This document shows positions 39,882 through 49,104 of a stretch of 64,000 bases of DNA, in pieces. The first letter of the stretch is position 1. Every line of letters starts with the position of its first letter. The DNA lies in NCBI RefSeq assembly GCF_001280005.1, contig NZ_LGDW01000144.1, forward strand, positions 1 to 64,000, written 5' to 3'. This DNA comes from Streptomyces sp. NRRL WC-3618 (GTDB taxonomy: Bacteria > Actinomycetota > Actinomycetes > Streptomycetales > Streptomycetaceae). The position numbers and the translations under genes were made by a program. The notes under the pieces are model-generated. The model did not search any database. It was not told the DNA's origin and worked only from the letters and a program-made list of their open reading frames with translations.

Positions 39882-41503
39882 CCGGGCACGTGCTGGACGG
39901 ACTCCAGCTTCTGCAACTGCCGTTCCGCATGCAGCACGGCGCCTTCGCGTCGGCCTGGTACCCGACGCCTCAACTCGACGACCACAGGCCCGAGTTCACG
40001 GGCGTCGGCGCTCTCGCCGAGGCTCGTCCACTGGTGGTGGGCCCGGTCGACGGCGGCCTCGACAGCGGGCGCGTCCGACGCCTGACCGGCGCTGAGCCGC
40101 GTACCGGCGACGGTCAGCCAGGCCCGACAGCTCCGGGCCGGGTCCCCGGCGAACATCGCGAGGTCGGCCCGGACCTCGGTCCAGTGCAGCGCCTCTTCGG
40201 AGGCGGCACCGTGCTCACGAAAGGCAGCCTGCTCCCACCGGGCGGCGACAGCGTCGGCGTCGGCGTGCCGACCGGCCTGAACGGCGGAGGTGATGAAGGA
40301 GTGCGGATCGCTGCCGTCGGCGGCTTCATCGCGCCGCGACACCCGTTCGCCCGGACGCGGCACGCTCTCAGCACGACGCGGGTCATCCCCGTCCGCGCCG
40401 GGACGCGGCACGCCTCCGGCCCGCAGCGGCACCTCCTCGCCTCCGCGCGATGCCTCTCCGCCTCGGAGCGACACCTCCGCGGCGGGACGCGGCACCCCTC
40501 CTGCCACCCGCAGCGGCGCCTCCTCGTCCCGGCGCGATGCCTCTGCGTCTCGCAGCGACATCTCTGTGCCCGCGCGTGGCACCACTGCGAGGCGGCGCGG
40601 CGCCGACTCCACGGCGTCTCCGGCCCGCAGCGGCACCTCTTCCGGGCGGCCCGGCGGCGTTGCGGCTGGGTTCAGCGGGCCCTCTGGTGGGCGCTGCGCC
40701 CGGGGAGACTCCGGGGGTCTGGGGGCGAAGCCCCCCGGGGACGGGACGGGTAGGGGCGGCGGGGGCGAGGCAGACCCGGCGTTCACACCCGGTGATCCCG
40801 CCTTCACACCCGCCCCGGACACCGCGTCCCAGGCCAGCACCACATCCCCGTAAGCCACCCCCTCCGACGACAACCGCCCGAGCGCCTGCTGATGCAACCG
40901 CCCCGCGTCCGGTCGGTACCCGCTGCGCAGAATCGTCGCGACCGTCTTCATGTACGCCGGCACACCCACCGCCCGCCGAGGCGGCGGCGGAGCGACCCGC
41001 CCGTACACGCTCACCCCCCGCCCCGCGTCGAACACCCGCCCGGTGACGTGCTGCCACGCGGCGGCGTCGGCGTGCAGGTCGAGGAAGAGCGTCGTGGTCC
41101 CCGGGGCCCGCAACCGCAGTTCCTCCGCGATCCAGTGCCAGGGAAACCCCGTGTAGCGGACCGTCGCGGGGGTCGTCCGGGCCAGCGCGAGATGCGGAAG
41201 GTGCTGTTTGCGGTCGAGTTGGAGCTGCCCGGTGAGGAAGACGGTGAGCGGTCCAGGGGTCACCGCGGCGGCGCGCAGCCGGGTGAGTACGGCCTGCGGC
41301 TCCAGCGGGTCGGCGAGTTCGACGACGTTCGCGGTGTCGGTACCGGACAGCACGGCCGGGGACACCGCCGCGAGAACGGGCAGCACGGACGCCGCGTCCA
41401 CCAGACAGCCCTTGCCCATGGGTGAGGCGGCGAGCAGCAGCACGGTTCCGGTCGTCGTAGGCGTTACCGGGGTTGCGGCGGTCGAACCCGTTGATCCAGC
41501 CAT
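39878..41503 (-). CDS. Unrecognised protein with low-complexity repeat linker
   Basis: A 541-residue protein I cannot name. Residues 20-230 look like a folded alpha/beta domain: TVLLLAASPMGKGCLVDAA, LTVFLTGQLQLDRKQHL, TTTLFLDLHADAAAWQ; the strand-Asp/His pattern faintly recalls caspase-like folds, but no catalytic dyad can be named. Residues 250-420 are a Pro/Arg/Glu linker with a loosely repeated EVPLRAGGVPRP unit. A helical TPR-like end (425-540) follows, with HADADAVAARWEQAAFREHG and ALHWTEVRADLAMF. The ATG at 41503 follows GAGGGG. It neighbours a SpoIIE-type phosphatase on the same strand. Confidence 0.65.
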   Translation of the reverse strand: MAGSTGSTAATPVTPTTTGTVLLLAASPMGKGCLVDAASVLPVLAAVSPAVLSGTDTANVVELADPLEPQAVLTRLRAAAVTPGPLTVFLTGQLQLDRKQHLPHLALARTTPATVRYTGFPWHWIAEELRLRAPGTTTLFLDLHADAAAWQHVTGRVFDAGRGVSVYGRVAPPPPRRAVGVPAYMKTVATILRSGYRPDAGRLHQQALGRLSSEGVAYGDVVLAWDAVSGAGVKAGSPGVNAGSASPPPPLPVPSPGGFAPRPPESPRAQRPPEGPLNPAATPPGRPEEVPLRAGDAVESAPRRLAVVPRAGTEMSLRDAEASRRDEEAPLRVAGGVPRPAAEVSLRGGEASRGGEEVPLRAGGVPRPGADGDDPRRAESVPRPGERVSRRDEAADGSDPHSFITSAVQAGRHADADAVAARWEQAAFREHGAASEEALHWTEVRADLAMFAGDPARSCRAWLTVAGTRLSAGQASDAPAVEAAVDRAHHQWTSLGESADARELGPVVVELRRRVPGRREGAVLHAERQLQKLESVQHVPG

Positions 41504-41600
41504 GGCCCCGCCCCTCACGTCCGTCACGTCCGTCACTTCCCTAGGCAGCACCGTAACCGGTGCGACTGCGAAGGGGGATTGGCGGTAGGTCTAACGCCCC

Positions 41601-42824
41601 CTATGGACGACTTGTACCGCGCCGCACCGCGAACACCGTCGTGTCGTCGCCGAGACGCCCACCGCAGTGCCGCAGCGTGCCGTCCCGGACGAACGCGACG
41701 AGGCGCCGCGGATCGGCGACGCCCGGATCGTCGGCGACGGCCTTGGCGACGCGTTCGCGCAGCGGAAAGAAGGTGCCGTCGGTGTCCCGGGCCTCGGTGA
41801 CGCCGTCGGTGACGAGGAGCAGGGTCTCCCCGTCGGCGACGGACACCCGGAAAACGGACGGCAGCCGGCCCGCGCCCCGCGCCAACTCACTGAGCCCGAG
41901 GGGGAGTCCGTCCGCCGGCGGCAGGCTCCGTACCCCGTTGGCAGACACGATCAGGGAAGGCTCGTGACCGAAGTTGACGACCTCGACGACGCACCCCGCG
42001 GCCTCCTCTCCCCGACCCTCCGCGAAGCCGGTCCCGGGGAAGCCGATGAGGACAGCCGTGGCGAACCGGTCCCCCTCGTCCCGCCCCACGGCCGCCCGGT
42101 AACGGACGTGCCGCAGCATCCGTACCTCCAGGCGTTCCGCGACGGCCGCGAGCGCCGGTTCGTGATAGCCGGCCTCTCGGAACGTGCCGAGCATGGCGGC
42201 GGCGGCCTCGACCGCGCCGAGCCCCTTGCCCTGGACGTCACCGATGAGCACCCGGGTGCCGTGCGGGCCGGGCTGGATGTCGTAGAAGTCGCCGCCGACC
42301 CGGGCGACGGCGTCGGCGGCGAGATAGACCGCCGCGTGGTCGAGGCCGCCCCAGCCCGGTGGCAGCGGACGCAGCACCGTACGACGGGTGGTCTCGACGA
42401 CGTCCCGCATGTGCAGCATGCGCCGCTCGCCGCGCACCCGGACCGCGCAGGCGAGGACGGCCAGGACCCCGCCGAGGGCGACGAGGATGAAGTCGGGCAG
42501 CCCGGTCTGGTACTGGTGCGGCCAGGCACCGTCGACGAACACGTACGTGCACAGGGCCAGGACCGCGAAGGCGACGGTGCCCGCGACCGGGCACAGCGCG
42601 GCGGCGATCCCGGGCACCAGCACGATCCACGAGATGATCCGGAACTCGCCGCTCGTGTTCCAGTCGAGGACCGCGATCCCGACGAGCAAGACCAGCGGCG
42701 GCACCCAGCCGACGCCGCGTCCGCCGAAGAGGGGCGGCGAGAAGGCGGGGCCGTCGTCCGAGCCCATAGGGCCGTCGTCGGAGCCCACGGGGCCCACCGG
42801 GCCCATCTGGCGCACCGGCTTCAT
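41601..42824 (-). CDS. Membrane SpoIIE-type PP2C phosphatase
   Basis: A 407-residue protein. A Gly/Pro/Asp-rich start is followed by four hydrophobic segments (about 37-130). A SpoIIE/RsbU phosphatase domain occupies 170-400: VGGDFYDI with its metal Asp, VLIGDVQGKGLGAVEAAAAM, EVVNFGHEPSL, LLLVTDGVTEARD and GDDTTVFAVRR. These enzymes dephosphorylate anti-anti-sigma proteins. The ATG at 42824 is chosen; ATG 42806 is possible, and neither has a good ribosome site. No sensor domain other than the membrane part. Confidence 0.9.
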   Translation of the reverse strand: MKPVRQMGPVGPVGSDDGPMGSDDGPAFSPPLFGGRGVGWVPPLVLLVGIAVLDWNTSGEFRIISWIVLVPGIAAALCPVAGTVAFAVLALCTYVFVDGAWPHQYQTGLPDFILVALGGVLAVLACAVRVRGERRMLHMRDVVETTRRTVLRPLPPGWGGLDHAAVYLAADAVARVGGDFYDIQPGPHGTRVLIGDVQGKGLGAVEAAAAMLGTFREAGYHEPALAAVAERLEVRMLRHVRYRAAVGRDEGDRFATAVLIGFPGTGFAEGRGEEAAGCVVEVVNFGHEPSLIVSANGVRSLPPADGLPLGLSELARGAGRLPSVFRVSVADGETLLLVTDGVTEARDTDGTFFPLRERVAKAVADDPGVADPRRLVAFVRDGTLRHCGGRLGDDTTVFAVRRGTSRP

Positions 42825-42923
42825 GGAACTCAGCGAAACACGGCCGGTCCCCCCTGTCGACTTGCCAGCGGCCGTCTCCAGGTGTGCTCTGGAGGGCGGG
42901 GGCGAGGAGAGAGGAACACTCTC

Positions 42924-43355
42924 ATGGCACAGACAACGACCCGCATCCCCGGCACTGCCGGGTATCCCGACGTCTTCAGCGCCCGGACCCACGTGGTCGC
43001 GAACCGGGTGCTGACCGTCGTACTCGGCCTGGTCTACGGCTACTGGGCCGCGGCCATCCGGCGCGACGCAGGTCCCATCACCGGCTGGAACATCTTCTTC
43101 GGCGTCGTGAGCGCGCTGGCGTTCATGGTGGTGCAGACCGGCGTACGGGCGGTGGCGCCCCGCCTGAGGCGCGAGCTGCACGCGCTGGCGTGGGGCGCCT
43201 TCGCCGGGGTCGCGTTCGGGTTCCTGTACAGCCAGACCGGGGAGAGTGTGCTGCGGTCGTCCGGGAACTCACTGATCGTCACCGGGTCGGTGACGGCGGC
43301 GATGTTCTACCGCTACTACACGCACGAGGACGCGGCCGGTCACCGGGTGAGCTGA
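42924..43355 (+). CDS. Small membrane protein
   Basis: A 143-residue protein with four predicted helices (about 28-45, 53-72, 85-102, 112-128), and basic residues in the loops. It starts MAQTTTRIPGTAGYPDVFSART and ends YRYYTHEDAAGHRVS. ATG at 42924 follows GAGGAGAGAGGAA. It is divergent from the phosphatase gene by 99 bases. I do not recognise a family. Confidence 0.7.
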   Translation: MAQTTTRIPGTAGYPDVFSARTHVVANRVLTVVLGLVYGYWAAAIRRDAGPITGWNIFFGVVSALAFMVVQTGVRAVAPRLRRELHALAWGAFAGVAFGFLYSQTGESVLRSSGNSLIVTGSVTAAMFYRYYTHEDAAGHRVS

Positions 43356-43387
43356 TCGCGGCCCCAGGCGGCAGCCCTGGGGCGGCC

Positions 43388-43834
43388 TCAGCCGAAGGTG
43401 ACGTCCAGGTTGAAGCTCCACGTCCCCGAGACGCTCCAGTGGGTGTCGCCGCCGTCCTTCCACTGCGGGCACGGGTCGCTGCACCTGGGCACCGACCGGC
43501 CGCCGGTGTCGATGAAGGCGGCGCTCGCCCACGCGTCGACGCCCTTCAGCCAGTACCAGTGCGGGTTTCCGCGCACGGTCTGACCGAGCACCGAGCACAG
43601 GACGCGGCCACGGCTGCCCGGGGCCAGCTGCCCGACGACGGGCGAGTCGGTGGTCGGCTGCTGCCGCAGGTTCAGCACGCCGGCGGAGACGACGGTGCCC
43701 CGGACTCCGGAGCCGTGGGAACCGCCGGCGTGGTCCGGCGTGGCCGCCGTCGCCGTCACCGCCGTACCGACCGGCAGGAGCGATATCGACGCGGCCAGGA
43801 TTCCGCCGGTGAACAGGACCGAAGTGATGCGCAT
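43388..43834 (-). CDS. Secreted SH3-domain protein
   Basis: A 148-residue protein with a signal peptide (1-36, ending TATA-AT). A bacterial SH3 domain (VVSAGVLNLRQQPTTDSPVVGQLAPGS, 50-76, then GNPHWYWLKG and AWASAAFIDTGG) follows, which usually binds cell wall or another protein. Four Cys are in the C-terminal half. The ATG at 43834 follows AGGAGG at eight bases; longer frames only add DNA-like leader. It converges with the small membrane protein gene at 32 bases. Confidence 0.88.
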   Translation of the reverse strand: MRITSVLFTGGILAASISLLPVGTAVTATAATPDHAGGSHGSGVRGTVVSAGVLNLRQQPTTDSPVVGQLAPGSRGRVLCSVLGQTVRGNPHWYWLKGVDAWASAAFIDTGGRSVPRCSDPCPQWKDGGDTHWSVSGTWSFNLDVTFG

Positions 43835-43986
43835 AATCCGCCTCCTGAGTCCCCGAACGCATTGGTGTCCCCTCAAAACCAGGAAACACCCGTCCGGGTG
43901 AACGCTCCACCGGAGGCTCCACCGCGGAGGCTTGTCCCGCACGCCCATATGCAGTCAACCGGCTCGCGCTTCGCGCCCCCGGGCCC

Positions 43987-44946
43987 TTGCCTGGAGGGGT
44001 GCCCCACCGTCTCCGGAACGCCCTGTCGGCCGTGCTCACCGTCCTCGCCTGTCTGCTGCTGCCCTTCGGCGCGCTCTCGGCCTGGGCGGCGTACGAGCTC
44101 GCCGACACCGGCCGGTACGTCACCGCGATGGCGCCGCTCGCCGAGAACCCGGACGTCCAGGACGCGATCGCCGACAACGTCGGCGCCGGCATCGTGCACG
44201 CGGTCGACGTCGGCCCGTTCGAGGAGACCGTGAACCACTTCGTGCAGGACGCGGTCCACTCGTTCACCCGCACCGAGGCCTTCCGCACGGCCTGGGACAC
44301 GGCGAACCGCGCCACCCACGAGGCCGTGCTGCACGCCCTGCGCGAGGGCCCGAGGAAGCAGCACCCCGAAGCCCCCTACGGCAGTTACGGCGGCGAGGGC
44401 GCCGTCACCATCGACCTCGCCCCCGTCACCGAGCAGATCAAGCGTCAACTCACCGCCGACCAAGTGCCGTTGGCGAACCGTATCCCCATCGCGCACACCG
44501 AGGTCGCGGTCCTGCCCGCGCAGGATCTGGTACCGCTCCGGAAGGGTTTTCGCGTGCTCGAAGTCGCAGGTTTCTGGCTTCCGGTGACGGCCGGTGTCCT
44601 CGCCGTCACCGGAATCGCACTCGCCGTCCAGCGCCGCCGGGCGATCACGGCGACCGCGCTGGGTACGGCCCTCGGCGGGGCGGTGCTCGGCGGCGCGCTC
44701 GCGATCGTCCGCCGTCTCACCCTGGCCGACCTGCCGCCGGGCGTCTCCGCACCCGCCGCCGGCGCCGTCTACGACGCCCTGACGGCCACCCTCCGTACGG
44801 TCTCCTGGCTGCTCCTCGCCCTGGGCGTCGTCGTGGCCGTCGGCATGTGGGTCACGGGCCGGTACGGCCGCGCCGGGCGACTGCGGCGAGCGTCCGCAAC
44901 GCCCGCACCAGTTCCGGTTCCGGAGCCGACGCGAGCCCGAGCCTGA
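43987..44946 (+). CDS. Membrane protein with large external domain
   Basis: A 319-residue protein with a TM at 15-37, a helical external domain (40-190) including RYVTAMAPLAENPDVQDAIAD and AVTIDLAPVTEQIKRQL, then three TM helices (195-215, 223-243, 270-292) and a basic Pro-rich tail. The RYVTAMAPLAENPDVQ motif after the first TM is widespread in Streptomyces integral proteins of unknown role. The start is uncertain: TTG 43987 or GTG 43999; no proper ribosome site is seen for either. Its last 95 bases overlap, on the opposite strand, the end of the MocR gene. Confidence 0.75.
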   Translation: MPGGVPHRLRNALSAVLTVLACLLLPFGALSAWAAYELADTGRYVTAMAPLAENPDVQDAIADNVGAGIVHAVDVGPFEETVNHFVQDAVHSFTRTEAFRTAWDTANRATHEAVLHALREGPRKQHPEAPYGSYGGEGAVTIDLAPVTEQIKRQLTADQVPLANRIPIAHTEVAVLPAQDLVPLRKGFRVLEVAGFWLPVTAGVLAVTGIALAVQRRRAITATALGTALGGAVLGGALAIVRRLTLADLPPGVSAPAAGAVYDALTATLRTVSWLLLALGVVVAVGMWVTGRYGRAGRLRRASATPAPVPVPEPTRARA

Positions 44947-46255
44947 CGGCGTCCGGTGCCCGCTGCGGGCCCACGGCGAAGGCGTTGCCCGGGGTGACGG
45001 CGATGCCGTGCGCCGCGGCGGCGGCCGTGAAGGTGTCCGCCCGCCACGACGCGGGCAGCTCCCACCATGCGTAGTAGGCGTACGGATCGGATCGCACGGT
45101 GCCCCCGGCCGACGCCAACTCCCGTGCCACGAGCCGCTGTCGACACGCCGCGTCCACCCGCTTGGCGGCCACGAGCCGCGCCACGGTGCCGTCCTGGACC
45201 CACCGCGTCCCGGCCTCCAGCGCGAACCGCCCCGCACTCCACCCGCCCGACCGTACCGCCGCCGCCACGGCCTGCGCCCGGTCCGGCGGTACGACGAGAA
45301 AGCCCACGGTGAGGCCGGGCGCGACCCGCTTCGACAACCCGTCGACGACATGGGCGAGTTCGGGGACGTGCGCGGCGAGAGGCTCACCCGAGCCGGTCCT
45401 CTCCGGGTCGGCCCTCTCCGAGCCCGGCCTCTCCGAGCCGGCGAGGAACGACCAGATCCGGTCCTCCACCACCGGCAGCGCCAACTGCCGAACCACACCC
45501 GCGAGTTCACGCTTCCTCGGGTCGCTCGTCGTCACCGACGTCGGGTTGTGCAGCGTCGGCTGGACGTACAGCGCGGACAGGGGGGCGGAGCGGTGGGCGG
45601 CGGCGAGGGCATCGGGGCGCAGGCCCTCCTGGTCCATGGCCAGCGGGACGAGGGTGCAGCCGAGGCGGGCCGCGATCTCCTTGACCAGCGGGTACGTCAG
45701 CGCCTCCACGCCGACCCGGCCGCCCGGCCTGACCAGCGAGGCGAGGGCGGCGGCGATGGCCTGCCGGGCGTTGCCCGCGAAGAGGACGCCGTCGGGGTCG
45801 GGCCGCCAGCCCGGGGTGGCGAGCAGCCCGGCGACCACCGTCCTGGCCTCTGCGGTACCGGTGGCGGGCGCCGGGCGCAGCGCCTCGGTGAGCACGTCGG
45901 GCCGCAGAAGGGGCGCGAGCGCGGGGGCGAGAAGCTCCGACTGGCCTGGCACGGAAGGGTAGTTGAGCTCGAGGTTGACCGTCGCGGCCGTGCCGCCCAC
46001 CGCCGGTTCGGCGAGCGCGCGCCCGTCCGGATCGGAGGGGGCGGCCCGGACGAACGTGCCGCGTCCGACCTCGCCGACGACCAGCCCACGCCGCACGAGC
46101 TCGCCGTACACCCGCCCGGCCGTCGACCCGGCGATCCCCCGCCGCCGCGCGAACGCCCGCTGTGGGGGCAGCCGTTCGCCGGGGCGGAGCCGCCCGGCGG
46201 CGATGTCCTCGGCGATGCGGTCGGCGAGGCGCCGGTAGTCGTAGTCGTCGTCCAT
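44852..46255 (-). CDS. MocR-family GntR/aminotransferase regulator
   Basis: A 467-residue regulator. A GntR winged helix is at 1-70 (YDYRRLADRIAEDIAAGRLR, then RRGIAGSTAGRVYGELVRRG). A class I aminotransferase-like domain follows, with a VDGLSKRVAPG motif in which Lys309 should bind PLP, and the LHNPTSVTTS Asn/Pro segment. MocR proteins sense PLP, GABA or amino compounds and act on a divergent gene. The ATG at 46255 follows GGGGGGAC. The frame stays open for another 2.7 kb upstream, but that part is antisense to other genes and is not coding. A direct repeat lies in the gap to the hydrolase gene. Confidence 0.92.
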   Translation of the reverse strand: MDDDYDYRRLADRIAEDIAAGRLRPGERLPPQRAFARRRGIAGSTAGRVYGELVRRGLVVGEVGRGTFVRAAPSDPDGRALAEPAVGGTAATVNLELNYPSVPGQSELLAPALAPLLRPDVLTEALRPAPATGTAEARTVVAGLLATPGWRPDPDGVLFAGNARQAIAAALASLVRPGGRVGVEALTYPLVKEIAARLGCTLVPLAMDQEGLRPDALAAAHRSAPLSALYVQPTLHNPTSVTTSDPRKRELAGVVRQLALPVVEDRIWSFLAGSERPGSERADPERTGSGEPLAAHVPELAHVVDGLSKRVAPGLTVGFLVVPPDRAQAVAAAVRSGGWSAGRFALEAGTRWVQDGTVARLVAAKRVDAACRQRLVARELASAGGTVRSDPYAYYAWWELPASWRADTFTAAAAAHGIAVTPGNAFAVGPQRAPDAVRLGLASAPEPELVRALRTLAAVARRGRTGP

Positions 46256-46281
46256 GTGTCCCCCCGTACCCGTTCTCGCAC

Positions 46282-46315
46282 ATTGCACCGAGAGCAAAGA
46301 TCCTATTGCACCGAG
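46282..46315. promoter_or_regulatory. 11-bp direct repeat, probable MocR operator
   Basis: ATTGCACCGAG occurs twice (46282-46292 and 46305-46315), start to start 23 bases, in the 87-base divergent region. MocR-type regulators often bind direct repeats two helical turns apart, so this fits well. Confidence 0.72.
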
Positions 46316-46342
46316 GAGTTGGGCCGCCCTAGGGTCGCCCAC

Positions 46343-47116
46343 ATGCCCGCAACCCCATCTCCCGCATCTCTTACGCCTCTTGTCCTCGTGCATGGCCATC
46401 CCTTCGACCACACGATGTGGAATCCGCAGATCGAGGCGTTCTCGGCCGGCCGCCGGGTCCTCGCCCCCGATCTGCGCGGCTACGGCGCCTCCCCTGCGGC
46501 ACCCGCCGCCGTCACCCCACTCTCGCGGTTCGCCCAGGACATCGAGGAGTTGCTCGACGAGGCGAAGGTCGAGGCGTGCGTGCTCGTCGGGCTGTCGATG
46601 GGCGGCCAGATCGTCATGGAGTGCTGCGACCGGTTCCCGGAGCGCGTCCGGGGCGCCGTCCTCGCCGACACCTTCCCCACCCCCGAGACACCGGAGGGAC
46701 ACCTCGCCCGCAACGCGACGGCGGACCGGCTGCTCGCCGAGGGCATGCGCGGGTACGCCGACGAGGTGCTGGAGAAGATGGTGTCCCCGTCCGCCGACGC
46801 GAGCGTCAAGGCCCACGTCCACCGCATGATGACGGCCACGGACCCCCGGGGCGCGGCAGCGGCGCTCCGGGGCCGCGCCCAGCGCCCCGACTACCGCCCC
46901 CTGCTGACCCGCCTCGCCGTCCCGGCCCTGGTCGTCGTGGGCGCCGACGACGAGTTCACCCCGGTCTCCGACGCCGAGGCCATGCACGCGGCCCTCCCCG
47001 ACTCCGCGCTCCACGTGATCGAGGGCGCGGCGCACATGCCCAACCTGGAACGCCCGGCGGAGTTCAACAAGGCCCTGGCCGACTTCCTGGCGACGCGCAT
47101 CGACCCGGCCCCCTGA
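46343..47116 (+). CDS. Alpha/beta hydrolase
   Basis: A 257-residue alpha/beta-hydrolase fold enzyme. HGHPFDHTMW forms the oxyanion region (17-26), LVGLSMGGQI contains the nucleophile Ser, VGADDEFTPV has the acid Asp, and GAAHMPNLERP the His. It is like 3-oxoadipate enol-lactonase and related esterases (HGHPFDHTMWNPQ). Substrate unknown. The ATG at 46343 has only a weak ribosome site. Divergent from the MocR gene and only 24 bases ahead of the FUSC gene, so likely an operon under MocR control. Confidence 0.9.
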   Translation: MPATPSPASLTPLVLVHGHPFDHTMWNPQIEAFSAGRRVLAPDLRGYGASPAAPAAVTPLSRFAQDIEELLDEAKVEACVLVGLSMGGQIVMECCDRFPERVRGAVLADTFPTPETPEGHLARNATADRLLAEGMRGYADEVLEKMVSPSADASVKAHVHRMMTATDPRGAAAALRGRAQRPDYRPLLTRLAVPALVVVGADDEFTPVSDAEAMHAALPDSALHVIEGAAHMPNLERPAEFNKALADFLATRIDPAP

Positions 47117-47140
47117 ACGAGCCATGGCGATAATGGGACC

Positions 47141-49093
47141 ATGTCCCGCGAGTTCCCCATCGGCCTCACACCTCCCGACTGGCTGGTGCGGAACCTCCGG
47201 CCGCAGCCGGCCCCACCCGTCAACCGCCCCGCCGTGGCCCGCGCCGCCATCGCCATGTCGCTGCCCCTGGCGGTCGGCCTCGCCACCGGCCACGCCACCT
47301 ACGGCGCCCTCGCCTCCATGGGCGCCCTCTCGGGCGTCATCGGGGACACCGCCGACGCGTACCGGATGCGCATCCTCAACATCGCGATCCCCCAGTTCTT
47401 CGGCGCGCTCGGCGTCACCCTCGGCGCGCTGGTGTACGGGCACGGCTGGACCGCCGTCGCCACCGTGACCTGTGTGGCCCTCGTCTCCGGGATGATCTCG
47501 ACGATCGGCGCGGTGGCGTCCGTGTCGGGGCTGCTGCTGCTCCTCAACTCCGTGATCGGCGCCGGGCTGCCGCTGCCCGGGCCCTGGTGGCTGGCGCCGG
47601 CGCTGATGTCCGGGGGCGGGCTGCTCGTCCTCGCGCTGGCCCTGCTCGCCTGGCCGCTGCGGTCGGGGGTACCGGAGCGGGCGGCGGTCGCGCAGACCTA
47701 CCGTACGGTCGCCGAACTCCTCGCCGCCGGCGCCACCGACGGCTACGAGGACGCCCGGCAAGCCGTCACCCAGTCCCTCAACCAGTCCTACGACCTCGTC
47801 CTCGCCCGGCGCGCCCGCCACCACGGCCGCAGCCCCGAACTCGTACGTCTGCTCGCCCAGTTGAACGCGATCACCCCGGTCGTCGAGGCCGCTCCCGCCG
47901 CCCACCAGACCGGGCGCCCACTGCCGCCCGAGGTCCCGGAGGCGGTCCGGCACCTCGCCGACGCCGTCGAGACCGGCTACAGCGGGCCCATCGGGCTGAA
48001 CATCCCCGCCCCGGCCGACCACACCTCCCGGGCCGTCGAACAGGCGCTGCGCCACACAGCCGAGGTGGTCGGCAGCCGCTCCCCCGACCTGCGCACCACC
48101 GGCCTCGCCACCTCGGACGACCGGCTCGGACGACCGGCCGCCCTGCGCGTACGAGCCGCCGGCGCCGCCCGGGACGTCGTCATGTCCGGCGACTCCTGGC
48201 GCTACGGACTGCGCCTCGCCCTGTGCGTCGGCCTCGCGCAGGTGCTGGTCTCGACCGTGCCGGTGCCGCGCTCGTACTGGGTCGCGCTGACCATCACCTT
48301 CGTCCTGAAGCCCGACTTCGGCTCCGTCTTCTCCCGCGCCCTGCTGCGCGCCCTCGGCACGGTCGCGGGGCTGGTCGTCGCGGCGGCGGTGCTCGTCCAG
48401 GTGCCGCGCGGCTGGTGGGACGTACCGGTGATCCTCCTGCTCGCCACGCTGATCCCGGCGCTCACGCCACGCGGGTACGGCTACCAGACGGCCGCCATCA
48501 CCCCGGTGATCATCCTCCTCTCCGACCTCCTCAACCACCAGGGCACGGCACTGCTGCTGCCCCGGCTCCTCGACTCCCTCATGGGGTGCGCCATCGCGCT
48601 CGTCGCCGGATACCTCCTGTGGCCGGAGAGCTGGCACACCCGCGTCGGCGACCGCCTCGCGAACGCGGTCGCGGACACGGCCCGCTATGTGGAGTCGGCG
48701 TTCCGCCCGGACACCGGGGGTGCGGCACGGGCGCGTATGCGACGGCGCCTGTACCGCGATCTGTCGGTCGTCCGTACGGAGTTCCAGCGCGCGCTGACCG
48801 AACCGCCGCCCACCGGACGGCGGGCGGCGGCGTGGTGGCCCCTGGTCGTCGCGGTGGAACGCATCGTCGACGCGACGACCGCCGCCCGGGTCCACATCAA
48901 GCAGGGCGCCAAGCCGCCGTCGGACGCCGAGATCGACCAAGTCGTCGTACAGCTACGGGAGTTGTCGGACGGGCTGCGCCGGGTCGAGACGCTGTACGCG
49001 GTGCGTACGGACCTCAGCGGACCGGCGGACAGTGTGCTGGAGCCGCTACGGCAGGAAGTGGCGGCGGCGCGGGCGGTCACCTCACCCAAGTAA
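47141..49093 (+). CDS. FUSC-family (aromatic acid exporter-like) membrane protein
   Basis: A 650-residue protein with two groups of five or six helices (about 35-170 and 355-490), each followed by a helical cytoplasmic part; WRYGLRLALCVGLAQVLV and SYWVALTITFVLKPDFGSVFSRALLRALGTVAGL form the FUSC signature. FUSC proteins export aromatic acids or similar compounds in other bacteria. The ATG at 47141 is close to the hydrolase gene (24 bases). The pair, under a probable MocR operator, suggests an enzyme/exporter set for an amine or aromatic ester. Confidence 0.9.
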   Translation: MSREFPIGLTPPDWLVRNLRPQPAPPVNRPAVARAAIAMSLPLAVGLATGHATYGALASMGALSGVIGDTADAYRMRILNIAIPQFFGALGVTLGALVYGHGWTAVATVTCVALVSGMISTIGAVASVSGLLLLLNSVIGAGLPLPGPWWLAPALMSGGGLLVLALALLAWPLRSGVPERAAVAQTYRTVAELLAAGATDGYEDARQAVTQSLNQSYDLVLARRARHHGRSPELVRLLAQLNAITPVVEAAPAAHQTGRPLPPEVPEAVRHLADAVETGYSGPIGLNIPAPADHTSRAVEQALRHTAEVVGSRSPDLRTTGLATSDDRLGRPAALRVRAAGAARDVVMSGDSWRYGLRLALCVGLAQVLVSTVPVPRSYWVALTITFVLKPDFGSVFSRALLRALGTVAGLVVAAAVLVQVPRGWWDVPVILLLATLIPALTPRGYGYQTAAITPVIILLSDLLNHQGTALLLPRLLDSLMGCAIALVAGYLLWPESWHTRVGDRLANAVADTARYVESAFRPDTGGAARARMRRRLYRDLSVVRTEFQRALTEPPPTGRRAAAWWPLVVAVERIVDATTAARVHIKQGAKPPSDAEIDQVVVQLRELSDGLRRVETLYAVRTDLSGPADSVLEPLRQEVAAARAVTSPK

Positions 49094-49104
49094 GCCGCTA
49101 CCCC

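Noticed and set aside
46256..48940. Long minus-strand open frame continuing 2.7 kb upstream of the MocR gene
   Set aside because: It is antisense to the hydrolase and FUSC genes, is Arg/Gly/Asp low-complexity, and has no ribosome site. The MocR protein starts at 46255.
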